A DNA stretch of 64,000 nucleotides from Bacteroidota bacterium (GTDB taxonomy: Bacteria > Bacteroidota > Bacteroidia > Chitinophagales > Chitinophagaceae): positions 1 to 64,000 of the forward strand of contig JAFDYD010000048.1 in NCBI GenBank assembly GCA_018267615.1. The letters are read 5' to 3'. Position numbers and translations under genes: made by a program. The notes beneath the pieces were generated by a model that was not told where the DNA came from, did not search any database, and saw only the letters and a list, made by a program, of their open reading frames with translations. Position 1 is the stretch's first letter. Every line of letters starts with the position of its first letter. Shown here piece by piece: positions 36,624 through 45,048 of this stretch.

Positions 36624-36729
36624 AAGGTGTGGGGTGTAAGGTATAGGGTATGACATACCCTATACCTTATACCCTACACCCTATACCTTATACCTTATAC
36701 CTTACACCTTACACCTTACACCTTATACC
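36624..36729. repeat. Inverted repeat plus heptamer tail, family D
   Basis: 29-nt arms (36624-36652 with 36654-36682) are followed by further ataccttat/acacctt heptamers up to about 36729, so one arm has grown by 7-nt units. Lies between two same-strand genes, downstream of the lipoprotein gene. Confidence 0.9.
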
Positions 36730-36758
36730 GTGTTCCCTACTCGCCAATCCCCATCTGC

Positions 36759-37514
36759 TCATTTTACCTTTGGTACTTTAATTTTTTGTCCATCCGGACG
36801 AACCATATAATAATATCCGACTTTTCCATCAGGGTTTCTTCCGAAAATAACCCGCACCAAATCGTCTTTCACCATGTATTCTGATTCGTTAACGGGGAAT
36901 AAAAGTTGAGGAACTCCTCCGGTGCCCGCGTAGTATAATTTTTTATCTTTTACAAAAAATGTATCTGCAAAAGATGAAATCACCTGGTAAATTCCGGCAT
37001 ATTCGTTATACAGATTTTGATTTTTTTCGATTATGGGTTGGTGATAGTTTTTAGGTTTAAGCGTGTTCACACCAGATGCCAGCTTCCATTTACCGTTATC
37101 ATTTACGAACGTTCTCACGGCTCTTACTTCATGATAAATGGTGTCATTATAAAAATGTTCCCGAAACGATTCCACATAACTGATGATCGCTGTTTGGCCA
37201 TATAGATGAAAATCGATATCATGAGGTGGCTGTATGGTTCCGCTGGCAAGGTCATGCGAAATTTGTTTAGATGATGTGAAATAGGTATCATCATAGTCTT
37301 CAAATATGACGCTGTCTTCGCAGAAAGATTCGAAATTCGCGGGACCGTTTATTTTATCACCACGACCTTCTCGCATTTTGGCAATGATGCCGATTATAGT
37401 ATTTTTTATACTGTCTTCGTTGGTTGAATTTGTTTGTTCCGGGTTTTGATTTTTGCACTTACACAGACAAATCAATGTAAAAATCAATAAAAATAATTTG
37501 AGGACATTTTTCAT
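36759..37514 (-). CDS. Lipoprotein with SnoaL/NTF2-like domain
   Basis: 251 residues. The lipoprotein signal has cysteines at about 17-20 (CLCKC). An NTF2-like fold of the DUF4440/SnoaL type (about 35-150: IKNTIIGIIAKMREGRG, QTAIISYVESF, VNDNGKWKLASG) is followed by a C-terminal beta-rich region resembling the domain found after serine hydrolases (YNEYAGIYQV, LYYAGTGGVPQLLFPV). The role is unknown; it is probably anchored to a membrane on the periplasmic side. Confidence 0.7.
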   Translation of the reverse strand: MKNVLKLFLLIFTLICLCKCKNQNPEQTNSTNEDSIKNTIIGIIAKMREGRGDKINGPANFESFCEDSVIFEDYDDTYFTSSKQISHDLASGTIQPPHDIDFHLYGQTAIISYVESFREHFYNDTIYHEVRAVRTFVNDNGKWKLASGVNTLKPKNYHQPIIEKNQNLYNEYAGIYQVISSFADTFFVKDKKLYYAGTGGVPQLLFPVNESEYMVKDDLVRVIFGRNPDGKVGYYYMVRPDGQKIKVPKVK

Positions 37515-37676
37515 AAATGGCGTTTGATAAGGTTTAAAAAAATATAAACCAGGAAAATATGCTGTTGCATATTCACGAGGTTTTAAAGATAGTTCTGTCG
37601 CACGAAAGACCGAATTATTATTCGTGAATTCACAAGGAGATGATCATGGAAGGAGTTGAATGAACTTCTCAGTTTC

Positions 37677-38657
37677 TTATGCTACGGCTGTCATCTTATT
37701 ATATTTATTCCGATATTCCGCAGGCGATAAGCCCGTGATTTTTTTAAAAATGGTTCTGAATGCTTTGTTATCTACATAACCCACCTCGTACATCACTTCG
37801 TTTACATTTTTATTACTGCTTTCCAGTTGTTTCTTGGCGACTTCAATTTTCACGCGCTGAATATATTCGGCCGGTGTATTATTGGTGGCTTTTTTAAACC
37901 TTCTTTCAAAATGGCGGCGGCCAATTGCAAATTTTGACGAAAGGCCTTCCACCGAAATTTTTTCCGTCACATTATTTTCAATAAACTCCTGCGCTTTTTT
38001 GATCGGTTCATCCTCGTGCTTTTTTTGTCCGTTGAACATGATAAAAGGCGACTGACTCTTGCGATCAATTTCCAGCGCATATACTTTTGATGCCGTAATC
38101 GCCATTTCACGCCCCGCATATTTTTCCACGAGATATAGGAGAAGATTCCAGTAAGAAGTAGCACCGCCGCTCGAAAACAACCCATCCTGCTCGGTGACGA
38201 TTCTTCCATCAACCAATGTAACTTCAGGAAACATTTCTCGAAATTCATTCGCCTGCTTCCAATGACTCGAACATTCTTTTCCATTTAACAATCCAGTTGC
38301 AGCAAGCATAAATGCGCCGATACACATACTGGCAATTTCAGCTCCGTTGTGATATTGCTGAACGATCCACGGATAAAAATCTTCATTCTTTTTCAATACT
38401 GTTTTTAAATCGCCACTCGGCGCGGGAATGATAATCAGATCTGTTTTTTTAACATCCTTGAATACAGCATCCGCATGAATCGTAAATACTCCTTTGCTTA
38501 ATTTTATTTCTTTGGTAAGTCCAACCATCTGTACGTTGAACATTGGCTCTCTGCCGGAAGCCTCCAGGAAATCATTCACTCCTACGAACATCGTCCGTGG
38601 ATCAACGATGCTTGGCAAAACCGCTTCGTCATAAACAAGGATAGAAATATGTTTCAT
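37677..38657 (-). CDS. GlxA-like AraC transcriptional regulator with DJ-1/PfpI domain
   Basis: 326 residues. The N-terminal DJ-1/PfpI-type amidotransferase-like domain has the nucleophile-elbow MCIGAF, and the C-terminal AraC domain has two helix-turn-helix units (SVEGLSSKFAIGRRHFERRF and NVNEVMYEVGYVDNKAFRTIFKK). It is a cytoplasmic DNA-binding regulator, probably sensing a small molecule. The ATG at 38657 is preferred over an upstream start at 38726. It is divergent from a DHFR-like reductase gene, a plausible target. Confidence 0.9.
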   Translation of the reverse strand: MKHISILVYDEAVLPSIVDPRTMFVGVNDFLEASGREPMFNVQMVGLTKEIKLSKGVFTIHADAVFKDVKKTDLIIIPAPSGDLKTVLKKNEDFYPWIVQQYHNGAEIASMCIGAFMLAATGLLNGKECSSHWKQANEFREMFPEVTLVDGRIVTEQDGLFSSGGATSYWNLLLYLVEKYAGREMAITASKVYALEIDRKSQSPFIMFNGQKKHEDEPIKKAQEFIENNVTEKISVEGLSSKFAIGRRHFERRFKKATNNTPAEYIQRVKIEVAKKQLESSNKNVNEVMYEVGYVDNKAFRTIFKKITGLSPAEYRNKYNKMTAVA

Positions 38658-38811
38658 ATAAATTTCTTTACTGATAACAACCATCGAATATTTAGTGCCT
38701 AAAGATATTGAATTAAGAAGTCGCAAACAACCTGCTATATGTCCTTTCTACACCTCTAGGGAATTAACTGCCGAAAGTATTTTTGTGACGATAGTAGAAT
38801 TTTTATCAGCA

Positions 38812-38872
38812 TCATTTCGAATCCGTCGTTGGCGATTAAGATTCGTTTGATGTTATGGCGGATTCGAAATGA
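38812..38872. repeat. Inverted repeat, family K (TTTCGAATCC), divergent region
   Basis: 14-nt perfect arms (38812-38825 and 38859-38872) lie between divergently transcribed regulator and reductase genes. The catttcgaat word recurs at 39602. This copy might include an operator, but the shared word suggests the dispersed repeat family. Confidence 0.75.
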
Positions 38873-38927
38873 CATTAATGAAATTTTAGGCTGATACACC
38901 ACTCAATTTTTTTGCAAACGATAAAAA

Positions 38928-39503
38928 ATGCGGAAATTAATCGTATCAATGAATATTACATTGGATGGATTCGTTGCAGGATCGAATTCGGAACTCGACT
39001 GGCATTTTCAAAGTTGGGATGCAGAAATGGCAAGTTTATTATCCGAGCAGTTATGTATGGCCGATACTATTTTACTTGGCCGTATAACTTACGATGCCAT
39101 GGCCAGTTATTGGCCCTCTTCTGTCACCGATCCTCATTTTCCAAGAGACGATGTTCCATTTGCCGATATGATGAACAATTATTCAAAAATTGTTTTTTCA
39201 ACAACGAAAAAACAATTGGAATGGCAGAATTCCAAACTTATTAATGGAAATATTGAATATGAAATTGGACAATTAAAAAAACTGCATGGCAAAGACATTA
39301 TCGTCTATGGCAGCAGCAAACTCGTATCCTCATTGATGCAACTGAGTTTGATTGATGAATATCGTGTGTGGCTACATCCGGTTGTACTCGGAAGTGGGAA
39401 ACCATTATTCAAAAAACTTCATGAACAAATAAATTTAAGATTAGTAACAACGAAAACTTTCAGTACTGGTGTGGTGATGCTGAATTACGGAATTGGATGT
39501 TAG
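38928..39503 (+). CDS. Dihydrofolate reductase/RibD C-terminal-like reductase, copy 1
   Basis: A 191-residue NADPH-binding reductase of the RibD_C/DHFR superfamily. Family marks are MRKLIVSMNITLDGFVAG at the N-terminus, DTILLGRITYDAMASYWP, KIVFSTT and DIIVYGSSKLVSSLMQLSLIDEYRVWLHPVVLGSGKPLF. True folate activity is unlikely to be the main role; such proteins cluster with stress regulators. It lies divergent to a GlxA regulator and close to a paralogue and a decayed third copy. Confidence 0.88.
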   Translation: MRKLIVSMNITLDGFVAGSNSELDWHFQSWDAEMASLLSEQLCMADTILLGRITYDAMASYWPSSVTDPHFPRDDVPFADMMNNYSKIVFSTTKKQLEWQNSKLINGNIEYEIGQLKKLHGKDIIVYGSSKLVSSLMQLSLIDEYRVWLHPVVLGSGKPLFKKLHEQINLRLVTTKTFSTGVVMLNYGIGC

Positions 39504-39597
39504 TTGAAGGAGTTGATCAGTTGATTGGTTGAGAGGTTGATTGGTGAATCAAAAATCTGGACCAATCATTGATATGAAGTCGTTTGTTGAAATAAAG

Positions 39598-39765
39598 CTC
39601 GTCATTTCGAATCGGCCAGCAGCGATTTAGTATATCAGGTACATTTGGCGGATGAGAAATCCCCTGCTAATTAATTGGAAGATTCCTATACATAGCCGGG
39701 GATTTCTCATCCGCCTTATCATCGTGGCAATGCAAATCGCTGCTGGCGGCTTCGAATGACGAGCT
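39598..39765. repeat. Two-level nested inverted repeat, family K
   Basis: Outer arms (39598-39629 with 39734-39765, imperfect) enclose perfect 18-nt inner arms (39647-39664 with 39698-39715). Lies between two convergent paralogous reductase genes and ends in a ctttttg run. Just upstream (39510-39545) is a one-sided stretch of family E ggttga words. Confidence 0.9.
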
Positions 39766-39810
39766 TTTTGTGAATGATGGACTTCACATTTTTGTTTCAA
39801 TTCATCGCAT

Positions 39811-40383
39811 TTATTTCTTTCTGATATAATCAAATCCAACTACGCCCGACTTAAACTCCCTGACTCCCGCTAATTCTAATTTTTTCATGGCGCCTGAATC
39901 CTGGAACAATGGTTTTCCACCACCAAGTATTATTGGATTAATATCGATCCAAAATTCATCGATGAGGTCATGTTTCACTAAATAATTTGCGGCATCGACA
40001 CTTCCGATAATCACAATATCTTTTCCTGAATCGGATTGTTTTAACTTATTCATTTCTTCAGGAATGTTTTCGCTGATAACCATGGTATTGTTCCACTCAG
40101 CTTTCTTCATTGTTTTTGAAAATACAATTTTTGGCGCGGCATTGATCCAATTCCCATGTTCAATATCATATGATGAGGCATTTGGATTAGCGGCCGCTTT
40201 TGGCCAATAACCGGCCATCATCTCGTAAGTAATGCGTCCATACATCACGGTGTTGATCGTTTTTAGTTTATTAGAAACATAGTTCCGCAATTCCTCATCA
40301 TATATTATCCAATTCATCTCACCGTTAGGTCCCGCAACATATCCATCCAAAGAAACGTGCATGAGCCAAATGATCTTACGCAT
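39811..40383 (-). CDS. Dihydrofolate reductase/RibD C-terminal-like reductase, copy 2
   Basis: 190 residues from the ATG at 40383. Paralogue of the gene at 38928: MRKIIWLMHVSLDGYVAG, VMYGRITYEMMAGYWP, KIVFSKTMKKAEWNNT and DIVIIGSVDAANYLVKHDLIDEFWIDINPIILGGGKPLF. Soluble, NADPH-binding fold, substrate unknown. It converges on copy 1, and a decayed third copy lies on the other side at about 40790-40910. Confidence 0.88.
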   Translation of the reverse strand: MRKIIWLMHVSLDGYVAGPNGEMNWIIYDEELRNYVSNKLKTINTVMYGRITYEMMAGYWPKAAANPNASSYDIEHGNWINAAPKIVFSKTMKKAEWNNTMVISENIPEEMNKLKQSDSGKDIVIIGSVDAANYLVKHDLIDEFWIDINPIILGGGKPLFQDSGAMKKLELAGVREFKSGVVGFDYIRKK

Positions 40384-40618
40384 ACATTCAATTTTAGTAA
40401 AGTTTAAAAAATGATCAATGATTGTACAACAAATTATTGTTTTAATTGAAGGCACAAAAATATATATCACATGCAAAACGAAGCGGGTGCAAGATCGACA
40501 AATTTAAGTCGGTTTGCGACAGGGATTGTTGTAGAAAAAATTGCGCACGAAGGCACAAAGATTTATTATGTCCAAATAACGGTTTGAGGATTGTTATAGT
40601 TACTAAATAAATATTTAT

Positions 40619-40726
40619 ATGAGAGCATTATTCTCCTTGATGCTGGCTATCATAATCACGAGCATTGCTACGGTGTTTTTTTTGGCGCTGTTTTCCATAA
40701 AGATGTGGAATAGACTGCTACGCTAG
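40619..40726 (+). CDS. Possible 35-residue membrane peptide
   Basis: An ATG-to-TAG frame encodes a peptide with one strong hydrophobic segment (SLMLAIIITSIATVFFLALF) and a basic C-terminus. No clear ribosome binding site is visible upstream. It may be a genuine small membrane protein or chance in a decayed stretch. Confidence 0.3.
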   Translation: MRALFSLMLAIIITSIATVFFLALFSIKMWNRLLR

Positions 40727-40789
40727 AAAAATATTTTTTGCGTGTTGTCCAATCCGGTCAATCCTGATTGTTATTTGGTTGAAAAAGAT

Positions 40790-40910
40790 AGTCACCAACT
40801 ATTTAAGCGGCGCTGAAGGAATGAATAATGCTGACAAAATTGTATTTTCAAGAAACGATGAAAACGGTACGACAAGAGACATTAATAAATTATTTTACAC
40901 ATATCAAACG
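40790..40910 (+). pseudogene. Decayed fragment of a DHFR/RibD-like reductase
   Basis: The conceptual translation GMNNADKIVFS, then after a frame change ETMKTVRQETLI, matches the internal KIVFSKTMKKAEWNNTMVI segment of the reductase at 39811. No start codon, the N- and C-terminal motifs are missing, and a frameshift lies in the middle. It immediately precedes the YCII gene. Confidence 0.6.
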
Positions 40911-40918
40911 ACAATATC

Positions 40919-41287
40919 ATGGACGAGTTCTTATTATTATTCCGGCTTGATATCATCACGAAAGAAAAACAACCATCGCCGGAGCAGCTGCAGGTATACA
41001 TGAAGCAATACCAGGATTGGGTGGCCACTATTGCCGCAGAAAATAAATTTCTTGGAGGCAAGGGCTTATCCACCGAGGGAAAAGTTTTAAAATCAAATAA
41101 TATAATCACCGACGGACCTTTCGCTGAATTAAAAGAATCTATTGCCGGATATATTATGATCAAGGCAAAAGATTTTGATGATGCGGTGAGACTAGCGAAA
41201 AGCTGCCCTATGCTACACGGAGAAGGTAATAGCGTTGAGATTAGAAAAGTGATAGGCGTGCATAGTGTTTCGGAAAATGATGGTTGA
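40919..41287 (+). CDS. YCII (DGPF) domain protein
   Basis: A 122-residue ferredoxin-like-fold protein of the YCII-related family. The name-giving DGPF is in NIITDGPFAELKESIAGY. The family is the usual genomic partner of ECF42 sigma factors, and the next gene is such a sigma factor. The function is unknown; it may act in the same stress response. Its stop codon falls inside the first arm of the 58-nt-arm hairpin that separates the two genes. Confidence 0.9.
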   Translation: MDEFLLLFRLDIITKEKQPSPEQLQVYMKQYQDWVATIAAENKFLGGKGLSTEGKVLKSNNIITDGPFAELKESIAGYIMIKAKDFDDAVRLAKSCPMLHGEGNSVEIRKVIGVHSVSENDG

Positions 41288-41404
41288 ATAGTCGATAAGT
41301 TGATTGGTTGATTCTTTGCGCTTTTGCGTCTTTGCGTGAGGATTTTTCACGCAAAGACGCAAAAGCGCAAAGAATCAACCAATCAACTTATCGACTATTC
41401 AACC
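41282..41404. repeat. Composite inverted repeat with 58-nt perfect arms (families E plus A)
   Basis: Arms 41282-41339 and 41347-41404 are perfectly complementary over 58 nt with a 7-nt loop. The outer 30 nt is family E (ggttgaat, gataagtt words) and the inner 28 nt family A (tttgcg words). It spans the YCII stop codon and ends 14 nt before the ECF42 start. Confidence 0.98.
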
Positions 41405-41418
41405 AGCTACTATTTGCG

Positions 41419-42660
41419 ATGGAGAATAAAGAACTCATACCTCATTTGTTCAGGACAGAATACCGGAAAATTGTTTCGGTATTATGTAAACATTTCGGGT
41501 TTGAACAGATAGAAATTGCGGAAGACATCGCCAGCGAAACTTTTTTGGTGGCCACACAAACCTGGGGGCTCGAAGGGAATCCGGCTAACCCAACTGCGTG
41601 GCTTTATTTTGTTGCAAAGAATAAAGCAAAAAATTATTTACAGCGAACCTCCGTTTTCAAAAATAAAATTTCTGCCGAATTAAAAACAGGCAGCGCTGAA
41701 GTTGAGATTAATGAAATTGATCTATCGCTACAAAATATAAACGACAGTCAATTACAAATGATGTTTACGGTTTGTCACCCGTCAATTCCCCCCGAAGCGC
41801 AGATCGGGTTATCGCTGCGAATTCTATGCGGATTTGGTATTGAAGAAATTGCCGATGCATTTCTTACCAACAAAGAGACGATCAATAAGCGGTTGTTCCG
41901 GGCCAAGGAGAAATTGCGTGAAGAAAAAATAAATATTGAATTACCAAACCGCGCAGAAATTGATGAACGATTATCTACTGTTCTCCGGACAATCTATTTG
42001 TTATTTAATGAAGGATATTATTCACTTAGCCAAAACCAGACACTAAGAAAAGATCTTTGCCTCGAAGCCATGCGACTTTGCATCATGCTTATTGAAAATA
42101 AAACGACGAACAGGCCGCAGGTAAATGCGTTGCTGTCACTCATGTGTTTTCATACGTCGCGATTTGACGCAAGACTAAATACAAATGGAGAACTTGTTTT
42201 ATACGAGGAACAGGATGAAAATCTTTGGAACGCAGATCTGATCGGCAAGGGCGGATATTTTTTGAGCTGCGCCTCGAGAGGTGATGTACTTTCTAAATAC
42301 CACCTTGAAGCCGGCATTGCATATTGGAGCACGCAAAAAACCGATTCAATAGAGAAATGGGAGAATATGCTGCAGCTGTATAATAAATTATTAACGATAG
42401 AATACTCTCCTATTGTTGCCCTGAATAGAACTTTTGCACTCTCAAAAGCAAATGGCAAAAAAACAGCGATTGCCGAAGCCGAAAGTTTGAAACTGGATGA
42501 TAACCAATTCTATTATGCGCTAATCGGTGAATTATATTCCGGTATCGACAATTCAAAAGCGATTGAAAATTTCAAAAAAGCATATTCACTTGCAAAAACT
42601 GATGCAGCAAGATCATCTATTCAAAAAAAAATCGACCGCATCGGGACTGCCGTCAATTAA
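41419..42660 (+). CDS. ECF42-type RNA polymerase sigma factor with C-terminal TPR-like extension
   Basis: 413 residues, far longer than a normal ECF factor. Sigma region 2 (about 10-80), region 4 (about 120-180: LQMMFTVCHPSIPPEAQIGLSLRILCGFGIEEIADAF) and a long C-terminal domain with TPR-like helices (NSKAIENFKKAYSLAKTD). This architecture and the neighbouring YCII gene are the ECF42 pattern, where the C-terminal part is thought to control activity in place of an anti-sigma factor. The ATG at 41419 is chosen after the hairpin. Its stop codon overlaps the end of the convergent methyltransferase gene. Confidence 0.92.
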   Translation: MENKELIPHLFRTEYRKIVSVLCKHFGFEQIEIAEDIASETFLVATQTWGLEGNPANPTAWLYFVAKNKAKNYLQRTSVFKNKISAELKTGSAEVEINEIDLSLQNINDSQLQMMFTVCHPSIPPEAQIGLSLRILCGFGIEEIADAFLTNKETINKRLFRAKEKLREEKINIELPNRAEIDERLSTVLRTIYLLFNEGYYSLSQNQTLRKDLCLEAMRLCIMLIENKTTNRPQVNALLSLMCFHTSRFDARLNTNGELVLYEEQDENLWNADLIGKGGYFLSCASRGDVLSKYHLEAGIAYWSTQKTDSIEKWENMLQLYNKLLTIEYSPIVALNRTFALSKANGKKTAIAEAESLKLDDNQFYYALIGELYSGIDNSKAIENFKKAYSLAKTDAARSSIQKKIDRIGTAVN

Positions 42661-43283
42661 TTTTTTTTGAACAATATGGTCAGCAATCTTGGAATTGACT
42701 GCTCGTCTTTGTCGTCAAAATATTCGTTTAACCGTACCAGTGAAAATCTGTTAACCTGCGCGGCCGCAACAAAATCGGAAATATTATGCGTATAACATTC
42801 TACGACATGAACGCCTTCTCCCGAATCAAACCTGGCTTTCGATCCGGTGTATTGCTTGAACGGATGCAATTCACCCAAATATAAATATCCGCCAGCGTTT
42901 AGTTTTTTTGAAGCTTCCGAAAAAATATGTCCCAGGTCTTCGATATGTTCCAACACCAAACTAAATGTGATCAGATCATATTTTTCGCTATTAAATTTCC
43001 ACAATTGGGTGATATCAGCCTGGATAAATTCAGCGATGGATGATTTAATTTTTTCCCTTGCCACTGCCAGCATTCCGTCGGAAAGATCGACACCTGTAAG
43101 ATGTTTTGCCTTTGTAATTAGCCAAATCGTGTTCTTGCCCGTGCCACATCCTATTTCAAGACAGCTATCGAAATTTATATCACGTAAAACCTCTTTGATG
43201 GCAATACTTTCCAAATCTCTTGTCTTATTGAGATTAGTATCATATTGTAATGACCATTCATTGTAAGATTCACGGACGTTCAT
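42657..43283 (-). CDS. Class I SAM-dependent methyltransferase
   Basis: A 208-residue Rossmann-fold methyltransferase with motif I CLEIGCGTGKNT at about 41-52, LTGVDLSDGML (acidic residue binding the SAM ribose) and DLITFSLVLEHIEDL. The substrate is not apparent; UbiE- and Methyltransf_11-like proteins have this layout. It converges on the ECF42 gene with four bases of overlap at the stop codons and no hairpin between, unlike most convergent pairs here. Confidence 0.9.
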   Translation of the reverse strand: MNVRESYNEWSLQYDTNLNKTRDLESIAIKEVLRDINFDSCLEIGCGTGKNTIWLITKAKHLTGVDLSDGMLAVAREKIKSSIAEFIQADITQLWKFNSEKYDLITFSLVLEHIEDLGHIFSEASKKLNAGGYLYLGELHPFKQYTGSKARFDSGEGVHVVECYTHNISDFVAAAQVNRFSLVRLNEYFDDKDEQSIPRLLTILFKKN

Positions 43284-43327
43284 GGTGAATTATTGTAGGT
43301 TGTCTGCAAAAATAAGCATTCAGAGGA

Positions 43328-43419
43328 ATGCTGAACGCTGAACGCTAAAAGCTAAACGCTAAACGCATAACGCAAGACGCGTTCAGCATTTAGCGTTTAG
43401 CGTTTAGCGTTTAGCGTTC
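43328..43419. repeat. Inverted repeat, family H (CTAAACG heptamers), overlapping a gene end
   Basis: The left arm has ctgaacg/ctaaacg heptamers and the right arm ttagcgt heptamers, about 40 nt each with mismatches. The right arm from 43397 on encodes the last eight codons and the stop of the membrane protein gene on the minus strand. Confidence 0.9.
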
Positions 43420-43888
43420 GCCGCATCATAAAAGACAAAGGCAATCCAATCATAATAATCAATATCGTCATTGCTTTCAATGCTCGTCGGATATTGAATG
43501 GAGCGGGAGGCGGTGTATTGCTGAGCGGGATGATAATTCGGTTTGTAACGGCCCAGATAAATATTCCATAAATAATCGCGGTGGTTACAGGATATTTTTG
43601 CATGGCTCGAATATGCGGATATATAAGGAAGAAAAAAATAGTAAAGGCAAATGCGATTACGTAATGAAAAAAAAGTCCCCATGCAATCATAGTATCTCCT
43701 CCGGTAAAAGCTTTGCTTCCAAACACACCGCTCGCAATATATCTGAGCACATCTCCGGGGCCTCTGCCGGTGGATATATAATAATCGACAAGCGCTGTCG
43801 CGATATCAAGACTACCAACCAGCAATCCAGCCCATACAATAAGTAAGAAGGAATTTTTATTTCTGTGTTGTTCATTCATATTCGACAT
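43397..43888 (-). CDS. Four-helix integral membrane protein of unknown function
   Basis: 163 residues with four predicted membrane spans (LLIVWAGLLVGSLDIATAL; WGLFFHYVIAFAFTIFFFLIY; TTAIIYGIFIWAVTNRIIIPL; AMTILIIMIGLPLSFMM). The conserved-looking GLLVGSLDIA and HY in the second span are reminiscent of DUF1440/YagU-type proteins, though the family call is tentative. The last residues (RRTLNAKR) are coded by heptamers of the family H hairpin, suggesting that the original stop was replaced by repeat DNA. Confidence 0.65.
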   Translation of the reverse strand: MSNMNEQHRNKNSFLLIVWAGLLVGSLDIATALVDYYISTGRGPGDVLRYIASGVFGSKAFTGGDTMIAWGLFFHYVIAFAFTIFFFLIYPHIRAMQKYPVTTAIIYGIFIWAVTNRIIIPLSNTPPPAPFNIRRALKAMTILIIMIGLPLSFMMRRTLNAKR

Positions 43889-44161
43889 AAGTTTTGATTT
43901 ACAACAGAAATTTTAAAAAGCAGCGGACATGACTGACCGAAAAAGTCTTATAACACCCCCGTATTATACTTCATGCCGCTGCAAATCGATCAATAAATTT
44001 GTAAGAGAAAGTTAGAGTGATTTATAATCACCAGTAAAAGAATTCAACAAACGGGGACTAACACAAAACGGAAAACGAGTATCGTTGTAAATCGCGAAGG
44101 AAAACGATGATAGACGTTAATTTCATTTTTAGCTACTTCGGCCAGTGTGCTTTTATGATAA
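43889..44161. other. Intergenic stretch without recognisable gene
   Basis: No frame with coding character on either strand. It is the upstream region of the membrane protein gene on the minus strand and merges into the family I hairpin. Confidence 0.5.
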
Positions 44162-44308
44162 TTTTTTTTCACCACATAGGCACAGTAGGCACATAGGTAC
44201 ACATAGAAATTTCAAACTTACCTGCTAACTTATCCCAAATAATTTCATTTTTTGATACGCGGTCTATGTGTCCCTATGTGCCTACTGTGACTATGTGGTG
44301 AAAAAAAA
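44162..44308. repeat. Inverted repeat, family I (CACATAGGCACA words)
   Basis: 45-nt arms (44162-44206 and 44264-44308) with few mismatches. The loop contains the tagaaatttcaaact word that recurs at 46415 and 49877. Lies downstream of the response regulator gene on the minus strand. Confidence 0.92.
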
Positions 44309-44346
44309 CTTACCACACATGACCTCAGACCTGACCAGCAAATAAA

Positions 44347-45048
44347 TTATTTCCCCATCGTAGCAATCACAGCGTCTTTATAATTCCTACCAATCGGGAT
44401 TGTTTTTCCGTTGATTTCAATTTTTGCTGGCGAAAAAGCATCGATCTTCGGTTTGGAAACAATAAACGATCGATGAACACGGAGAAATGAACTTGAAGGC
44501 AACATATCTTCTACCTCTCCCAGTTGCATTTTGGTAAGAATATTTTTTTCCTTGGTAGTGATTTTTATATACTCCCGCAGACTTTCGATATAAAGTATTT
44601 CATCAAGATAAACCTTCACCAGTTTCTTACTAACGTTAAAAAACAAATGATCCCGATCCGCCGGCAATGACATCTCCGCTTTTCCCGTAGATCCGTTACG
44701 ATTCAATTTATTCACGGCCATTAAAAACCTGTTGAACTCAATTGGTTTCAACAAATAATCGGTCACATTCAATTCATAACCTGCTAGCGCATATTCCTGG
44801 TACGCAGATGTGATAATAATATTTGGAGGGTTTTTTAATGTTTTTACAAAATCAAAACCTTTTAGTTTAGGTAAGTGAATATCCAGGAAGATCAGATCAA
44901 TATTTTCTTTTTGCAATGTTTCCATTGCATAGATGGCATCGCTGCATTTTCCTTTTAATTCAAGAAAAGGGATTTGGCAGATATAATCTTCCAGCACTTC
45001 GGCAGCTATTGGCTCATCTTCTACAATAATGCAGTTATATTTTTTCAT
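44347..45048 (-). CDS. LytTR-family response regulator
   Basis: 233 residues. A receiver domain with acidic pocket (VEDEP) and phosphoacceptor Asp56 in LIFLDIHLP is followed by a LytTR DNA-binding domain (LFFNVSKKLVKVYLDEILYIESLREYIKI to the end). It is the cytoplasmic partner of the sensor kinase just upstream, whose 3' end overlaps its start by 14 bp. Targets are unknown. Confidence 0.95.
   Translation of the reverse strand: MKKYNCIIVEDEPIAAEVLEDYICQIPFLELKGKCSDAIYAMETLQKENIDLIFLDIHLPKLKGFDFVKTLKNPPNIIITSAYQEYALAGYELNVTDYLLKPIEFNRFLMAVNKLNRNGSTGKAEMSLPADRDHLFFNVSKKLVKVYLDEILYIESLREYIKITTKEKNILTKMQLGEVEDMLPSSSFLRVHRSFIVSKPKIDAFSPAKIEINGKTIPIGRNYKDAVIATMGK

Noticed and set aside
44162..44308. 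Hairpin with poly-T and poly-A ends as a transposable element with terminal inverted repeats
   Set aside because: Only 147 bp, no target-site duplication seen and no transposase frame; it fits the intergenic hairpin set better.
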